From positions 1-50,230 of the forward strand of contig DATLFP010000028.1 of NCBI GenBank assembly GCA_035540955.1: a stretch of 50,230 bases of DNA, read 5' to 3'. The stretch is from DATLFP01 sp035540955 (GTDB lineage Bacteria > Actinomycetota > Acidimicrobiia > Acidimicrobiales > CADCSY01). A program made the position numbers and the translations under genes. Every line of letters starts with the position of its first letter. Position 1 is the first letter of the stretch. This document shows positions 6,987-15,238 of this stretch, in pieces. The notes under the pieces are model-generated. The model worked only from the letters and a program-made list of their open reading frames with translations. It ran no database searches and was not told the DNA's origin.

Positions 6987-7805
6987 TCACCGGACGGTGA
7001 CGACGACCTCGAGGTACTCGCTCGGGATCCGGAGGGTCCCGTCGGTTGCGGTGTTGTGCTCGTCGGCGAGCGCGAGCAGCTCGGCCTCGAACGCCGCACG
7101 GCCGCCGTCGTCGAGGGCGGCGAACGCCTTCAGCGTGGGGCCGTAGTACGTGCGGAACGTGTCGAGCCAGTCCTGCGTCGAGCGGTAGCGGAAGACGAAG
7201 TTGCGACTCGTCGAGGCGGCCTGCTGACCGCTGAACAGCTCGGCGAGCCGCTCGTCCGTGCCCCACAGCAGCGGGGACGACACACCGGGCGGCGGCGGCA
7301 CGTGGCGGCCGACGACCTTGAACATCTGGCCGATGAACCCGCCCGGGGTCCAGTTCGTGAGCCCGATGCGCCCGCCTGAACGGCAGACCCGGTGGAGCTC
7401 GGCCGCCGCCTGCACCTGGTTGGGGGCGAACATCACGCCGAAGGTGGAGAGGACGGCGTCGAAGGAGTCCGCCTCGAAGGGGAGCGCCTCGGCGTCGGCC
7501 TCGCGGACCTCGATGCTGAGCCCCTCCGCGCCGGCGCGGGCGGCGGTGCCGGCCAGCAGGGCGCCGACGTAGTCGGTGGCGACGACGTCACAGCCCCGGC
7601 GGGCGGCGGCGAGCGAGGCGTTGCCGTTGCCGGCGGCGACGTCGAGCACTCGGTGACCGGCAGAGACGTCGACCGCCTCGCACAACGACTCCCCGGTGAT
7701 CTGCAGGGTGGTCCCGATGACGGCGTAGTCGCCCGAGCCCCACGTGACCTGCTGCTTGGCCTTCACGGCCTGGTAGTCGACCTGCTGGTCGGTGGTGATG
7801 GTCAT
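6987..7805 (-). CDS. Class I SAM-dependent methyltransferase
   Basis: 272 residues. Motif I (VLDVAAGNGNASLAA), the acidic residue after strand 2 (VVATDYV) and motif IV (FDAVLSTFGVMFAP) are all visible, as is the post-motif LHRVCRSGGRIGLTNW. This is the UbiE/COQ5-like small-molecule methyltransferase fold and the acceptor cannot be predicted. The ATG at 7805 is chosen because homology begins just after it (MTITTDQQVDYQAVKAKQQ). The preceding 31 in-frame codons are not protein-like. The cupin gene follows on the same strand. Confidence 0.88.
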   Translation of the reverse strand: MTITTDQQVDYQAVKAKQQVTWGSGDYAVIGTTLQITGESLCEAVDVSAGHRVLDVAAGNGNASLAAARRGCDVVATDYVGALLAGTAARAGAEGLSIEVREADAEALPFEADSFDAVLSTFGVMFAPNQVQAAAELHRVCRSGGRIGLTNWTPGGFIGQMFKVVGRHVPPPPGVSSPLLWGTDERLAELFSGQQAASTSRNFVFRYRSTQDWLDTFRTYYGPTLKAFAALDDGGRAAFEAELLALADEHNTATDGTLRIPSEYLEVVVTVR

Positions 7806-7926
7806 GGGCAGAGCATCCGCGGCGAGCGGCCGCCGACGCATCGACCAACTCACCCATCCAGGCGGTTGCCGGCATGGGTCATACGGGCCACAGGCCACGG
7901 GCGCCGGCCCGGCCGGCGAGGCCCGA

Positions 7927-8076
7927 TCAGCCGCTCGCCGACGGCTGGCCGCCTTCCGTGCGGCGGTGCAGCGCGAGCAGCGCGATCCCGGTCGCCGCTC
8001 CCAGGGCAGTGCCGGCGGCCGCCCCGCCGGTCAAGGAGAACCCGATGAGCGCGCCGAGGGCGATGCAGGCGAACAT
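7927..8076 (-). CDS. Very small Gly/Ala-rich membrane protein
   Basis: 49 residues beginning MFACIALGALIGFSL. One hydrophobic stretch is rich in Gly and Ala (glycine-zipper-like, GGAAAGTALGAATGIALLA) and is followed by a short polar tail. The ATG at 8076 has a good GGGGAGG ribosome-binding site 8 nt upstream; the frame also extends to 8151. No recognised family. It could be a real small membrane protein, but with this base composition a chance frame cannot be excluded. Confidence 0.45.
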   Translation of the reverse strand: MFACIALGALIGFSLTGGAAAGTALGAATGIALLALHRRTEGGQPSASG

Positions 8077-8234
8077 GAGCCGATCCTCCCCGTGCTCCGC
8101 CGGTGATGTCGCTCGCATGCTGCGATCGTGGTCTGGCGGTGGAACCGGCACCAGAGCCGATGGACCCGATCACCCGACCGGGGACGTGCCGAAGGACCCT
8201 GGTCGGCTGCTGCCGGCGGCGCGCAAGGTCAGGC

Positions 8235-8585
8235 GTGGACACCTCGATCGAAGGCAGGCCGAGGGTGCTCGATGCGACCGCGATCGCCGCGCTGACGAGC
8301 GAGCCGTTCGGGCCGACCCCCGGCGCCGCCACCAACACGGTTCTCTGGCGGAGTGACACCTCGATGGCCGGACTCCTCACGGTGACGGCGGGCCATCACC
8401 TCGGTCGGCACAGCCATCATCGCAACGCGCACCACATCTGGGTGGTGGGCGGCGAGGCGCGGATCGCCGACGAGATCCTCGGGGCGGGCGGCTACGCGCA
8501 CATCCCGGCGGGTGTGGAGCACGACATCGATGCGACCGAGTCGAGCGGCTGCACCGTCTTCTATCTCTACATCCGGCCGAGCTGA
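8235..8585 (+). CDS. Cupin 2 family protein
   Basis: 116 residues with a clear cupin fold: motif 1 HHLGRHSHHRNAHHIWVVGG contains the His cluster for a metal, and motif 2 reads GGYAHIPAGVEHDI. It could be a small metal-dependent dioxygenase or isomerase, or a sensor; there is no specific assignment. The GTG at 8235 has AAGG just upstream. The longer upstream frame (from 8103) is Arg/Cys-rich and unlikely to be translated. It converges on the large secreted esterase, and a hairpin spans both stop codons. Confidence 0.75.
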   Translation: MDTSIEGRPRVLDATAIAALTSEPFGPTPGAATNTVLWRSDTSMAGLLTVTAGHHLGRHSHHRNAHHIWVVGGEARIADEILGAGGYAHIPAGVEHDIDATESSGCTVFYLYIRPS

Positions 8586-8605
8586 GCGTTCCGCCCGCTC
8601 GGCTC
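8579..8605. terminator. Bidirectional hairpin spanning both stop codons
   Basis: GAGCTGAGCG (8579-8588) pairs with CGCTCGGCTC (8596-8605) over 10 bp with one G-T pair. The TGA of the cupin gene (8583-8585) and most of the stop codon of the convergent esterase (8604-8606) lie in the stem. Confidence 0.45.
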
Positions 8606-10595
8606 AGGGCGCGATGGTGGCGGTTCCCACGACGAGGCCGCCACGCACGTACGTGATGGTGACCAGGGTGTCGGTGGTGACCTCGAGCGCCGGCGAGTCG
8701 GACAGCCGTGCCCGGCCGACATCGACGGTGAGGGCGACCACCTGGTTCAGGCTCCCCCGCAGGGTGTCGGTGGTGGGGCCATCGCCGTGGCTCACGTCGA
8801 CGCCGGTCAGGCGGTAGGGCGACGGACCGTCGATCCCGACGGTCGTCACCGTTCCGGTGCCCGTCCGGCGGTGCGCGATGCCGTCGCTGCTCAGCCGCAC
8901 GTCGCCGGTCACGTCGGGCCCGGGAGCGACCCGGACGTCGCCCACCCAGTAGGCACCGTCCGTCCGAGCGCCGACCTCGGCGAGGAGCGTGGTGAGGAGC
9001 GGCGCGAAGTGAGCTCGGTTGGCGCTCAGCAGCGACGCCGGCCGGATCCGAAGCGTCACGTCGTGAGGGTCGGTGACGCGACGGGCGTGGTCGGCCAGCC
9101 AGCCGGTCTCGCGCGTCCAGTCGTCCTGGATGGTGAAGCTCAGGTGATCGGCCGCCGGGTGGAGGGCGAAGCGGTGCTCGTGGCCGAGTGCGGCGAGTCG
9201 GTCGGCCTGGGCCTGAACGCCGAGCACCGGGACGAGCTCGTCGGCCACGCCGTGGGTGATCCAGAACGGCACGTGGCGCGTGCTCTCGAGCTGCGTGTAG
9301 GTGAACGTGGGCCCTGAGGGCGTCGAGAGGGGGTAGGCCCAGATCCCGTTCGTGGGAGGACCGACCACGCTCACGGCCGACGCGAAGCTGTCGGGCATGA
9401 GCGTGGAGAGGCGATAGGTGCCGTACCCGCCCATCGAGTACCCGCCCACATACGTGCGGTCGGGATCGATCGCGAACTGGCGGAGGGCGTCCGACCACAC
9501 CTCGAGGGTGTCGAGGAACCCTTCGTTCAGGTACCAGCCGTCCGGGCCGCGGCCGAGGGGCGTGACGACGATGGCGCCCAGTCCGTCGCCCATCTGCTCG
9601 TAGAAGGTGGTGTAGGTCGGGCTCTCGCCGCCCCGGTACTGGTTGTGGTGCACCGACAGGCTGTGGAGGTTGAGGAACAGCGGCGCCGGCACGACCGGGT
9701 CGTACTGCTCCGGGATCCAGAGCGCGTAGGGCTGCCAGGTCGCCCGGTACTGCGGAAACGAGGCGCCGACGCCCTCGCCGAGGCCGAGCCGCGACTCGAC
9801 GAGGCGGACGTAGTAGCCGGGCTCGAGTGGTTGGGCCGGTCGGTGGCGGGCGTCCCGAAGCATGCTGAGGTCGATCGTCTGCGCGAACGGGGCGAGGTCG
9901 CCGGCGGCCAGCGCGTCGGACTGCACGTCCTCGTTCCACGCTCCGCCCCGCCCCTCGAGCGAGCGCGTGTTGAACGCCAGATCGAACAGGCGGTTGTCGG
10001 TCGGGCCACCCGTCGTGTAGTCGTCGGGATAGAAGGATGCGGTGCCGGGCCGGCCGGCGAGCAGGTCGCCATCGCCGTCATGGAGGCCGGCGCCGACGTT
10101 GAGAGTGACGGTCGGACCGGTGGCGACCCCGGGGAGGGTGAGCTCGACCGTGTTCGCGGCGTCATCGATGGTCGCGTTGCGGTGCGTGAAGACCCGGGGT
10201 TCGGCGTCGCCCACCTGCACCCAGAGGGCCACGACCTCAGGGTCGACGATCGTCTGCAGCAGCACCCGGACCTGGAGGTCGTCCCGGTGGGCGCGAACCC
10301 GCACCTCGACGATGTCGGCGGCGTTGTCGGCGTACCGCTCGCCGTCCGGGTAGCGGGCGTCGCCGCTCGTCCCGGCGAGGCTGACGACGTTGGGTTGACC
10401 CCACGAACCGGTGTCAGCGCCGTAGTCGTCGTAGACGAAGTCGGTGTGGATCCACTCGCCCTTGTCGTACCGGGCGGTGCCGCCGATGAGGGTCGGCACG
10501 CCCTTCCACGCCTGCGGTCCTCCGGCCCGGGCGGGCGGGGCCAGGAGCGAGGAAGCGCCGACGAGCGCGGCGAGGATGACGGACAGGCGTCGCAT
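8604..10595 (-). CDS. Secreted prolyl-oligopeptidase/esterase-type alpha/beta hydrolase
   Basis: 663 residues. Residues 1-25 are a Sec signal peptide (MRRLSVILAALVGASSLLAPPARA). Residues of about 30-190 form an all-beta domain resembling the carbohydrate-binding or DOMON-like modules of secreted enzymes. The central part (about 300-520) is an alpha/beta hydrolase with the nucleophile elbow GGYSMGGYG (Ser near 387), a candidate Asp in HGVADELVP and a His in HPAADHLSF. The last 130 residues are a beta-rich module. It is most like secreted feruloyl/acetyl-xylan esterase or PHB-depolymerase-type enzymes, but the polymer is unknown. The start is set by the signal peptide. It lies 49 nt downstream of the channel gene on the same strand. 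Confidence 0.8.
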   Translation of the reverse strand: MRRLSVILAALVGASSLLAPPARAGGPQAWKGVPTLIGGTARYDKGEWIHTDFVYDDYGADTGSWGQPNVVSLAGTSGDARYPDGERYADNAADIVEVRVRAHRDDLQVRVLLQTIVDPEVVALWVQVGDAEPRVFTHRNATIDDAANTVELTLPGVATGPTVTLNVGAGLHDGDGDLLAGRPGTASFYPDDYTTGGPTDNRLFDLAFNTRSLEGRGGAWNEDVQSDALAAGDLAPFAQTIDLSMLRDARHRPAQPLEPGYYVRLVESRLGLGEGVGASFPQYRATWQPYALWIPEQYDPVVPAPLFLNLHSLSVHHNQYRGGESPTYTTFYEQMGDGLGAIVVTPLGRGPDGWYLNEGFLDTLEVWSDALRQFAIDPDRTYVGGYSMGGYGTYRLSTLMPDSFASAVSVVGPPTNGIWAYPLSTPSGPTFTYTQLESTRHVPFWITHGVADELVPVLGVQAQADRLAALGHEHRFALHPAADHLSFTIQDDWTRETGWLADHARRVTDPHDVTLRIRPASLLSANRAHFAPLLTTLLAEVGARTDGAYWVGDVRVAPGPDVTGDVRLSSDGIAHRRTGTGTVTTVGIDGPSPYRLTGVDVSHGDGPTTDTLRGSLNQVVALTVDVGRARLSDSPALEVTTDTLVTITYVRGGLVVGTATIAP

Positions 10596-10644
10596 GGTGG
10601 GGAGTTCGTCCCCGAGTGCGCAGTTCCCTGTGGCCGAAGGTGGC

Positions 10645-11388
10645 TCAGGTGTCGCCTCGGCTGTCGGCATCAGCCGACGCCTGCTCCGCCTCGCTGCGCG
10701 ACTCGAGGAAGAACGCGCCCAGCGCGGCCGCCACCGAGGCGAACACCACGATCGAGTACGCGCTGAGGATCAGGGACACGAGGCGGCTCGGGACCGACGA
10801 CGGCTCGAAGGTGTAGCTGCTGCTGATCACCAGGTTGGCCGCCCACCACAGCGCGTTGCCGAGGGTGCGGTCGCTTCCGCCCTCGGTCTCGAGGAGGTAG
10901 AGCAGCTGGCCGCCGGCGAAGACGACGGTTGCGGTGACGAGGGCGAGGTACGTCAGCCGGCCCCCGAGGAGGGATCGGGCCGAGCCGATCGTGCGGTAGC
11001 CGGAGCCGACGACCCGCATCACCGGGAGCGCTCGCAGGGCGCGCACGGCCCGGATGAGCCGCAGGATCCGCAGCAGGGGAAGGGCGAGGAACAGGAGCGA
11101 CGGCCACCGCCGACGCAGGAACCGCAGCGGGTGCCCCGAGACCCAGAGCTTCACCGCCAGCTCGAGCACGAAGACGACCCAGATGACGTGGCTGATGAGC
11201 GTGAGGACGTCGCGCTGGCGGGCGGGGGCGACCAGCTCGTAGGCGACGAGCGCGCCCCAGGCCCCGGCCAGCACCGCCATCGGGATGTCGAACCGGTCCT
11301 CGAGGACGGCGGCCGCTCGCTCCCGCGCCGTCGGCTCGTCGTCGGGGTCGGGCGCCAGCGTGGCCGGGGTGGCGCGGGGATCGGTCAC
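10645..11388 (-). CDS. Voltage-gated-like ion channel (VIC superfamily) with atypical pore
   Basis: 247 residues. Hydrophobic segments correspond to S1 (PMAVLAGAWGALVAYEL), S2 (LISHVIWVVFVLELAVKLW), S3-S4, S5 (YLALVTATVVFAGGQLLYLL), a pore helix (NALWWAANLVISS) and S6. S4 shows five arginines spaced by three (RILRLIRAVRALR), the voltage-sensor pattern. The selectivity filter expected after the pore helix (TVGYG) is replaced by SSSYTFEP, so K+ selectivity cannot be assumed. The GTG start at 11388 has AGGAA upstream; the much longer upstream frame is antisense to the crotonase and is not used. The membrane topology is inferred from hydrophobicity. Confidence 0.8.
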   Translation of the reverse strand: MTDPRATPATLAPDPDDEPTARERAAAVLEDRFDIPMAVLAGAWGALVAYELVAPARQRDVLTLISHVIWVVFVLELAVKLWVSGHPLRFLRRRWPSLLFLALPLLRILRLIRAVRALRALPVMRVVGSGYRTIGSARSLLGGRLTYLALVTATVVFAGGQLLYLLETEGGSDRTLGNALWWAANLVISSSYTFEPSSVPSRLVSLILSAYSIVVFASVAAALGAFFLESRSEAEQASADADSRGDT

Positions 11389-11460
11389 GCACCGTTCCTG
11401 CCCAACCGGCCGGCGCATGGCACCACCAGCACGATTCGATGGCGAAGATGGCCGAGGCTC

Positions 11461-11466
11461 TACGGT
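11461..11466 (+). promoter_or_regulatory. Leaderless-type -10 element
   Basis: TACGGT, then 6 nt, then the ATG of the crotonase gene at 11473. There is no Shine-Dalgarno, so transcription probably starts at the A of the ATG. Confidence 0.5.
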
Positions 11467-11472
11467 GCGGCC

Positions 11473-12261
11473 ATGGCTGACGAACCCGAGGTGATCTCCG
11501 AGCGCCGCGACGCGGTGCTCGTGCTCCGCATCAACCGCCCCGAGGCGCGCAACGCGCTCAACGCCGCGGTCATGGCCGGTGTCGGCAACGGGCTCCTCGA
11601 GGCCGAGTCCGATCCCGACATCCGGGCCGTCGTCCTCACCGGGACCGGCGACCGCGCCTTCTGCGCGGGCATGGACCTCCGGTCCTTCGCCGCCGGAGGT
11701 CTGGCACCGACGCCCGAGGAGCAGAAGGGGATGGCCCGCTTCGGTCCGTTCATGAGCCGGGGCGAGTGCGCGGTGCCGGTCATCGGCGCCGCCAACGCCA
11801 CCGCGCTCGCGGGCGGGTTCGAGCTGCTGATGGCGTGCGACCTCATCGTGGCGGCCGCCGGCTCCCAGGTCGGCCTGCCGGAGGTGAAGCGGGGCCTCTT
11901 CGCCGCCGGTGGCGGGATGTTCCTGTCCCGCCGCATCCCGCTGGCCAAGGCCCTCGAGCTCACCCTCACCGGCGATCCGATCAGCGTCGAGGACGCGGTG
12001 GCGCTCGGGCTCGTGAACAAGGTGGTGCCGGCCGATCAGGTGCTGGACGAGGCCGTCGCGCTCGCCGAGCGCATCGCTGCCAACGGCCCCCTCGGGGTGC
12101 AGGCGTCGAAGGAGCTCGTGCGCATGGCCGCGTTCGCGCCGGCCGACGAGGTGTGGAAGGTGCACGCCGAGCGCCAGGCGTCGGTGTTCGCCAGCGAGGA
12201 CGCGAAGGAAGGCGCCACCGCGTTCGTCGAGAAGCGGCCGCCCGTCTGGAAGGGCCGTTAG
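11473..12261 (+). CDS. Enoyl-CoA hydratase/isomerase family protein
   Basis: 262-residue crotonase. The oxyanion-hole segments are GDRAFCAGMDLRSF and NATALAGGFELLMACDLIVA. Both glutamates of true hydratases appear to be present (the E of GGFELL and the E of GLPEVKRGLF). The protein would hydrate trans-2-enoyl-CoA in beta-oxidation or a related ring-degradation pathway; chain-length specificity is unknown. It is transcribed alone from a probable leaderless promoter. Its TAG stop overlaps the TAA stop of the convergent serine hydrolase by 3 nt. Confidence 0.9.
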   Translation: MADEPEVISERRDAVLVLRINRPEARNALNAAVMAGVGNGLLEAESDPDIRAVVLTGTGDRAFCAGMDLRSFAAGGLAPTPEEQKGMARFGPFMSRGECAVPVIGAANATALAGGFELLMACDLIVAAAGSQVGLPEVKRGLFAAGGGMFLSRRIPLAKALELTLTGDPISVEDAVALGLVNKVVPADQVLDEAVALAERIAANGPLGVQASKELVRMAAFAPADEVWKVHAERQASVFASEDAKEGATAFVEKRPPVWKGR

Positions 12262-13394
12262 CCCGAGGCGAGGGCGGCGTAGGCCGCCATGAGGACGCTC
12301 GCCCCTCGGAGGTCGCCGGTGGTGCCGTCGCCCATGCGGTTCATGACGTAGGAGACCGTCATCCGGGCGTCGACGTCGTTGATGACGAGGGAGCCTCCCC
12401 AACCGCCCCAGAAGCAGGTGCGGGGGTTGGGGAGGGGCAGCAGCTCGCCGGCGAGGCCGTAGCCGATGCCGTGCCGGAGCGGGACGCCCAGCACGAGGTC
12501 GGTCCCGTTGCACTGCTCGCGGAACACGAGGTCGCAGGTCGCCTCCGACAGGTAGCGGGTGCCGCCCAGCTCGCCGCGGTTGGAGAGCACCGACTGCACC
12601 CGGGCGACGGAACGGGCGTTGCCGTGGCCGTTGGCGGCGGGGATCTCGGCCTGGCGCCACGCCGGCGTCCACGACAGCTCGCCGGCGATCGGCACGGAGG
12701 CGAAGGTGCGGGCGGCGACGCTGTCGGGGGCCGAGCCCGGGGGCGCCGCCAGCGGCGGCGGGGGGATGACGGCGGCGATGCGCGCGAAGTGGACGGGATC
12801 GGTGCCGATGTGGAAGTCGGCGCCCAGCGGCTCGGCCAGCTCCTTCGCGAAGAACGTGCCGAGCGAGACCCCCGCGACGCGCCGGACCACCTCGCCGACG
12901 AGCTGGCCCTGGGTGACGGCGTGGTAGCCCGACGTGGTGCCCGGCTCCCACCACGGCGCCTGGGCGGCGAGCACCTCGACGGAGCGGTCCCAGTCGTACA
13001 GCTCCTCGATCGTGATGGCCGGCTCCCAGCCGGAGAGCCCCGCGGTGTGGGACAGCAGGTGGCGGACGAGCACGCCGTCCTTGCCGTTGGCCGCGAACTC
13101 CGGCCAGTAGCGGGCCACCGGTGCGTCGACGTCGAGCTCGCCGCGATCGACCAGCAGGAGCGCCGACAGCGCCGTCATCGTCTTGGTCGTCGACCAGACG
13201 TTGGTGATCGTGTCGCGCTCCCAGGGCGACTGCTTCGCCTCGTCGGCCCAGCCGCCCCAGACGTCGGCGACGACCTCGCCCTCGAGCACGACGCAGGCGC
13301 TGCAGCCGACGTCCTGACCGGTCTCGATCAGGTTGGCGACGGCATCACGCACGCCGACGAAGCGGTCGTCCCAGGTTCCCCCCACGGCGGTCAT
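12258..13394 (-). CDS. Beta-lactamase-fold serine hydrolase (class C / EstB-like)
   Basis: 378 residues without a signal peptide. The catalytic SxxK tetrad is STTK (68-71) in the context NVWSTTKTMTALS. A Tyr motif (SGYHAVTQGQLVG) and a C-terminal GGWGGS that replaces the KTG box follow the family order. With no export signal it is more likely an intracellular esterase or acyl hydrolase than an antibiotic-resistance enzyme. The ATG at 13394 follows TACGGT after 6 nt, a leaderless arrangement. The ends of this gene and the crotonase overlap. Confidence 0.88.
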   Translation of the reverse strand: MTAVGGTWDDRFVGVRDAVANLIETGQDVGCSACVVLEGEVVADVWGGWADEAKQSPWERDTITNVWSTTKTMTALSALLLVDRGELDVDAPVARYWPEFAANGKDGVLVRHLLSHTAGLSGWEPAITIEELYDWDRSVEVLAAQAPWWEPGTTSGYHAVTQGQLVGEVVRRVAGVSLGTFFAKELAEPLGADFHIGTDPVHFARIAAVIPPPPLAAPPGSAPDSVAARTFASVPIAGELSWTPAWRQAEIPAANGHGNARSVARVQSVLSNRGELGGTRYLSEATCDLVFREQCNGTDLVLGVPLRHGIGYGLAGELLPLPNPRTCFWGGWGGSLVINDVDARMTVSYVMNRMGDGTTGDLRGASVLMAAYAALASG

Positions 13395-13400
13395 GGCCGG

Positions 13401-13406
13401 ACCGTA
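13401..13406 (-). promoter_or_regulatory. Leaderless-type -10 element
   Basis: Reading on the minus strand, TACGGT, 6 nt, then the ATG at 13394 of the serine hydrolase. Confidence 0.5.
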
Positions 13407-13511
13407 GTGCGAGGCCAGGGGCCGACGACGGGCCTGGGAAAGGGGGCCTGAAGACCCTGCCGATCGCGGCCCGGCCGGGGGACGATGGGCGCGACCAAGG
13501 AGGTCGCGACG

Positions 13512-13982
13512 ATGATCGACGCACGAGACGCCGAGGCGTTCCTCGCCCACCAGCGGTTCGCGGTGGTCGGAGCATCCGACAAGCCGGACAGCTTCGGGCG
13601 GACGATCCTCCACGAGCTGGCGACGCGGGGCAAGGACGTGGTGGCCGTGCACCCCGGTGCCGCGACCGTCGACGACCGACCCTGCTATCCCGACCTCGCC
13701 TCGGTGCCCGGCGAGCTCGACGGGGTGATCGTGATGGTCAACCGGGACAAGGCGGCGGACGTGGTGCGGGCCTGCATCGACCGCGGCGTCCCCCGCGTGT
13801 GGCTGTTCAAGGGTGTGGGCGGCTCGGGCGCGGTGTCCGACGAGGCGATGGCGCTGTGCCATGAGCACGGCATCGACGTGGTCGCCGGTGCCTGCCCGCT
13901 GATGTTCGCCGACCCGGTCGGCTGGTTCCACCGCGTCCACCGCGGCGCCCGTCGCCTGAACGGATCCCTGAGCCGGGCCTGA
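13512..13982 (+). CDS. CoA-binding domain protein (YccU-like)
   Basis: 156 residues forming one Rossmann-like CoA_binding domain: AVVGASDKPDSFGRTILHEL, the central VVAVHPGAATVDDRPCYPDLASVP, and VWLFKGVGGSGAVSDEAMALC. The family is related to the CoA-binding subdomain of succinyl-CoA synthetase, but the stand-alone members have no established role. The ATG at 13512 is chosen for its strong AAGGAGGT ribosome-binding site; nine upstream codons are also open. The gene ends 19 nt from the convergent flippase-like gene. Confidence 0.88.
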   Translation: MIDARDAEAFLAHQRFAVVGASDKPDSFGRTILHELATRGKDVVAVHPGAATVDDRPCYPDLASVPGELDGVIVMVNRDKAADVVRACIDRGVPRVWLFKGVGGSGAVSDEAMALCHEHGIDVVAGACPLMFADPVGWFHRVHRGARRLNGSLSRA

Positions 13983-14000
13983 GCGGATGACCCGCCGCCG

Positions 14001-15107
14001 TCAGCGCGGCCGACGGAGGCCGCGGCGCCGCGCCCAGTCGCCGAGCGTCTGACGCCCCGTGGCACCGGCTTCGGCGAGCTCGCGGGCCACAGCGTCGCGG
14101 TTCGTGGTGGGCACGTCGGGTTCGGCGATGCGGATCGAGACGTAGCTGATCGTGCCGAGTGGGATCGGCGCCCAGAACGACAGCAGTCGCCAGCCGATGA
14201 CGCCGAGCGTGGCGGCGTAGCCGGGTGCGCCGAAGCCGACGAGCATCGGGATCAGCACCGCCTCGAGCACGCCGAGTCCCCGGGGGGTGATGGGGATGGC
14301 GGCGAGCACGTTCACGATCCCGAAGGCGACGACGACCGAGATCGGATCGCCGGTCCAGCCGAACGCGTAGAGCAGGATCCACAGCGCCGCCGCCAGGCTC
14401 AGCCAGTACACCGCGGCGCGGGTGGTCGCCTGCACGGCGAGGCGGCGGTCCGAGACGAGGTCGTGCAGCTGGTCACCGAGGCGCTTGACGACCGCCGGCG
14501 CCCCCTCGTGGTCGACGAAGGGGATGGGCCGGACCAACCGGGTCACGAGGCGGGTGGTGGTGTCGCGGGCGCGCAGCAAGCCGATCAGGAGCACGCCCGT
14601 CAGGCCCAGGAGCGCGGCGCCCACGAGCGCGGCGATGGCGTACCGCGCGTCGAAGCCCCGGGTCGGCACCGAGACGACGAGCGCCGCCCACAGGATGGCG
14701 TTGAGGACCACGGCCGAGCCGATCCCGCGCACCCCCAGCGCGAAGCCGGCGGCCGGCCCGGTGACGCCGGCGCGGGTCAGCAGGCGGTAGGCGAGGGCGG
14801 TGCCGGCGGCGGTCCCGCCCGGGACGGTGTGGCTCACCGCCGTCGACGCCAGCTCGATGCGCACCATGCCGGCGAGCGTCGGGCGCTGGACGGCCGGGAG
14901 CACGACGCGGGTGAGGCTCGCCTGGGCGACCACCGAGCCGGCCACGAGCACGCCGGCCAGCACCACGAACCCGACGTTGACGCCGGCGATGGCGTCGAGC
15001 GCCTCCTCGGCCTGCCCGAACTGGGGCACGACCAGGAGCCACACCACGAGGGCCAGCACCAGCGCCCCGAACAGCACGCGCAGCCAGCGCGGCACCCAGT
15101 CGAACAC
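14001..15107 (-). CDS. Lysylphosphatidylglycerol synthase-type transmembrane protein (UPF0104)
   Basis: 368 residues with about eight hydrophobic segments. Family motifs are visible: the conserved SHTVPGGTAAGTALAYRLL region and PITPRGLGVLEAVL near the C-terminus. This is the flippase-like membrane domain found in MprF and in stand-alone actinobacterial proteins. The catalytic aminoacyl-transferase half of MprF is absent, so a lipid- or polyprenyl-linked intermediate translocation role is the usual inference. It starts with GTG at 15107, divergent from the acyltransferase at 15239. Confidence 0.85.
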   Translation of the reverse strand: MFDWVPRWLRVLFGALVLALVVWLLVVPQFGQAEEALDAIAGVNVGFVVLAGVLVAGSVVAQASLTRVVLPAVQRPTLAGMVRIELASTAVSHTVPGGTAAGTALAYRLLTRAGVTGPAAGFALGVRGIGSAVVLNAILWAALVVSVPTRGFDARYAIAALVGAALLGLTGVLLIGLLRARDTTTRLVTRLVRPIPFVDHEGAPAVVKRLGDQLHDLVSDRRLAVQATTRAAVYWLSLAAALWILLYAFGWTGDPISVVVAFGIVNVLAAIPITPRGLGVLEAVLIPMLVGFGAPGYAATLGVIGWRLLSFWAPIPLGTISYVSIRIAEPDVPTTNRDAVARELAEAGATGRQTLGDWARRRGLRRPR

Positions 15108-15171
15108 GGCGAGCGATCAGCGGGCCGGGGAGGCTGGGCGCGGCCGCATCGGGGCACGGTACCCGGGTGAT

Positions 15172-15185
15172 CCCGGTCGACCGGG
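15172..15185. repeat. 14-bp perfect palindrome in a divergent intergenic region
   Basis: CCCGGTCGACCGGG lies between the divergent flippase-like and acyltransferase genes. It may be an operator, but one perfect palindrome in very GC-rich DNA is weak evidence. Confidence 0.25.
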
Positions 15186-15238
15186 GGCAGCCGGCCCGCC
15201 AGCAGGCGCCGGGCGCGGTGCCGTCGAACCATTCGTCG

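Noticed and set aside
8103..8234. N-terminal extension of the cupin gene from the ATG at 8103
   Set aside because: The extra residues are Cys/Arg-rich and unlike a cupin N-terminus. The GTG at 8235 with AAGG upstream is better placed.
11389..12954. Long minus-strand extension upstream of the ion channel gene
   Set aside because: It is antisense to the crotonase, low in complexity and without homology. The GTG at 11388 with AGGAA upstream is the likely start.
12258..13394. Antibiotic-resistance beta-lactamase
   Set aside because: It has no signal peptide and GGWGGS instead of the KTG box. An intracellular esterase-type member is more likely.
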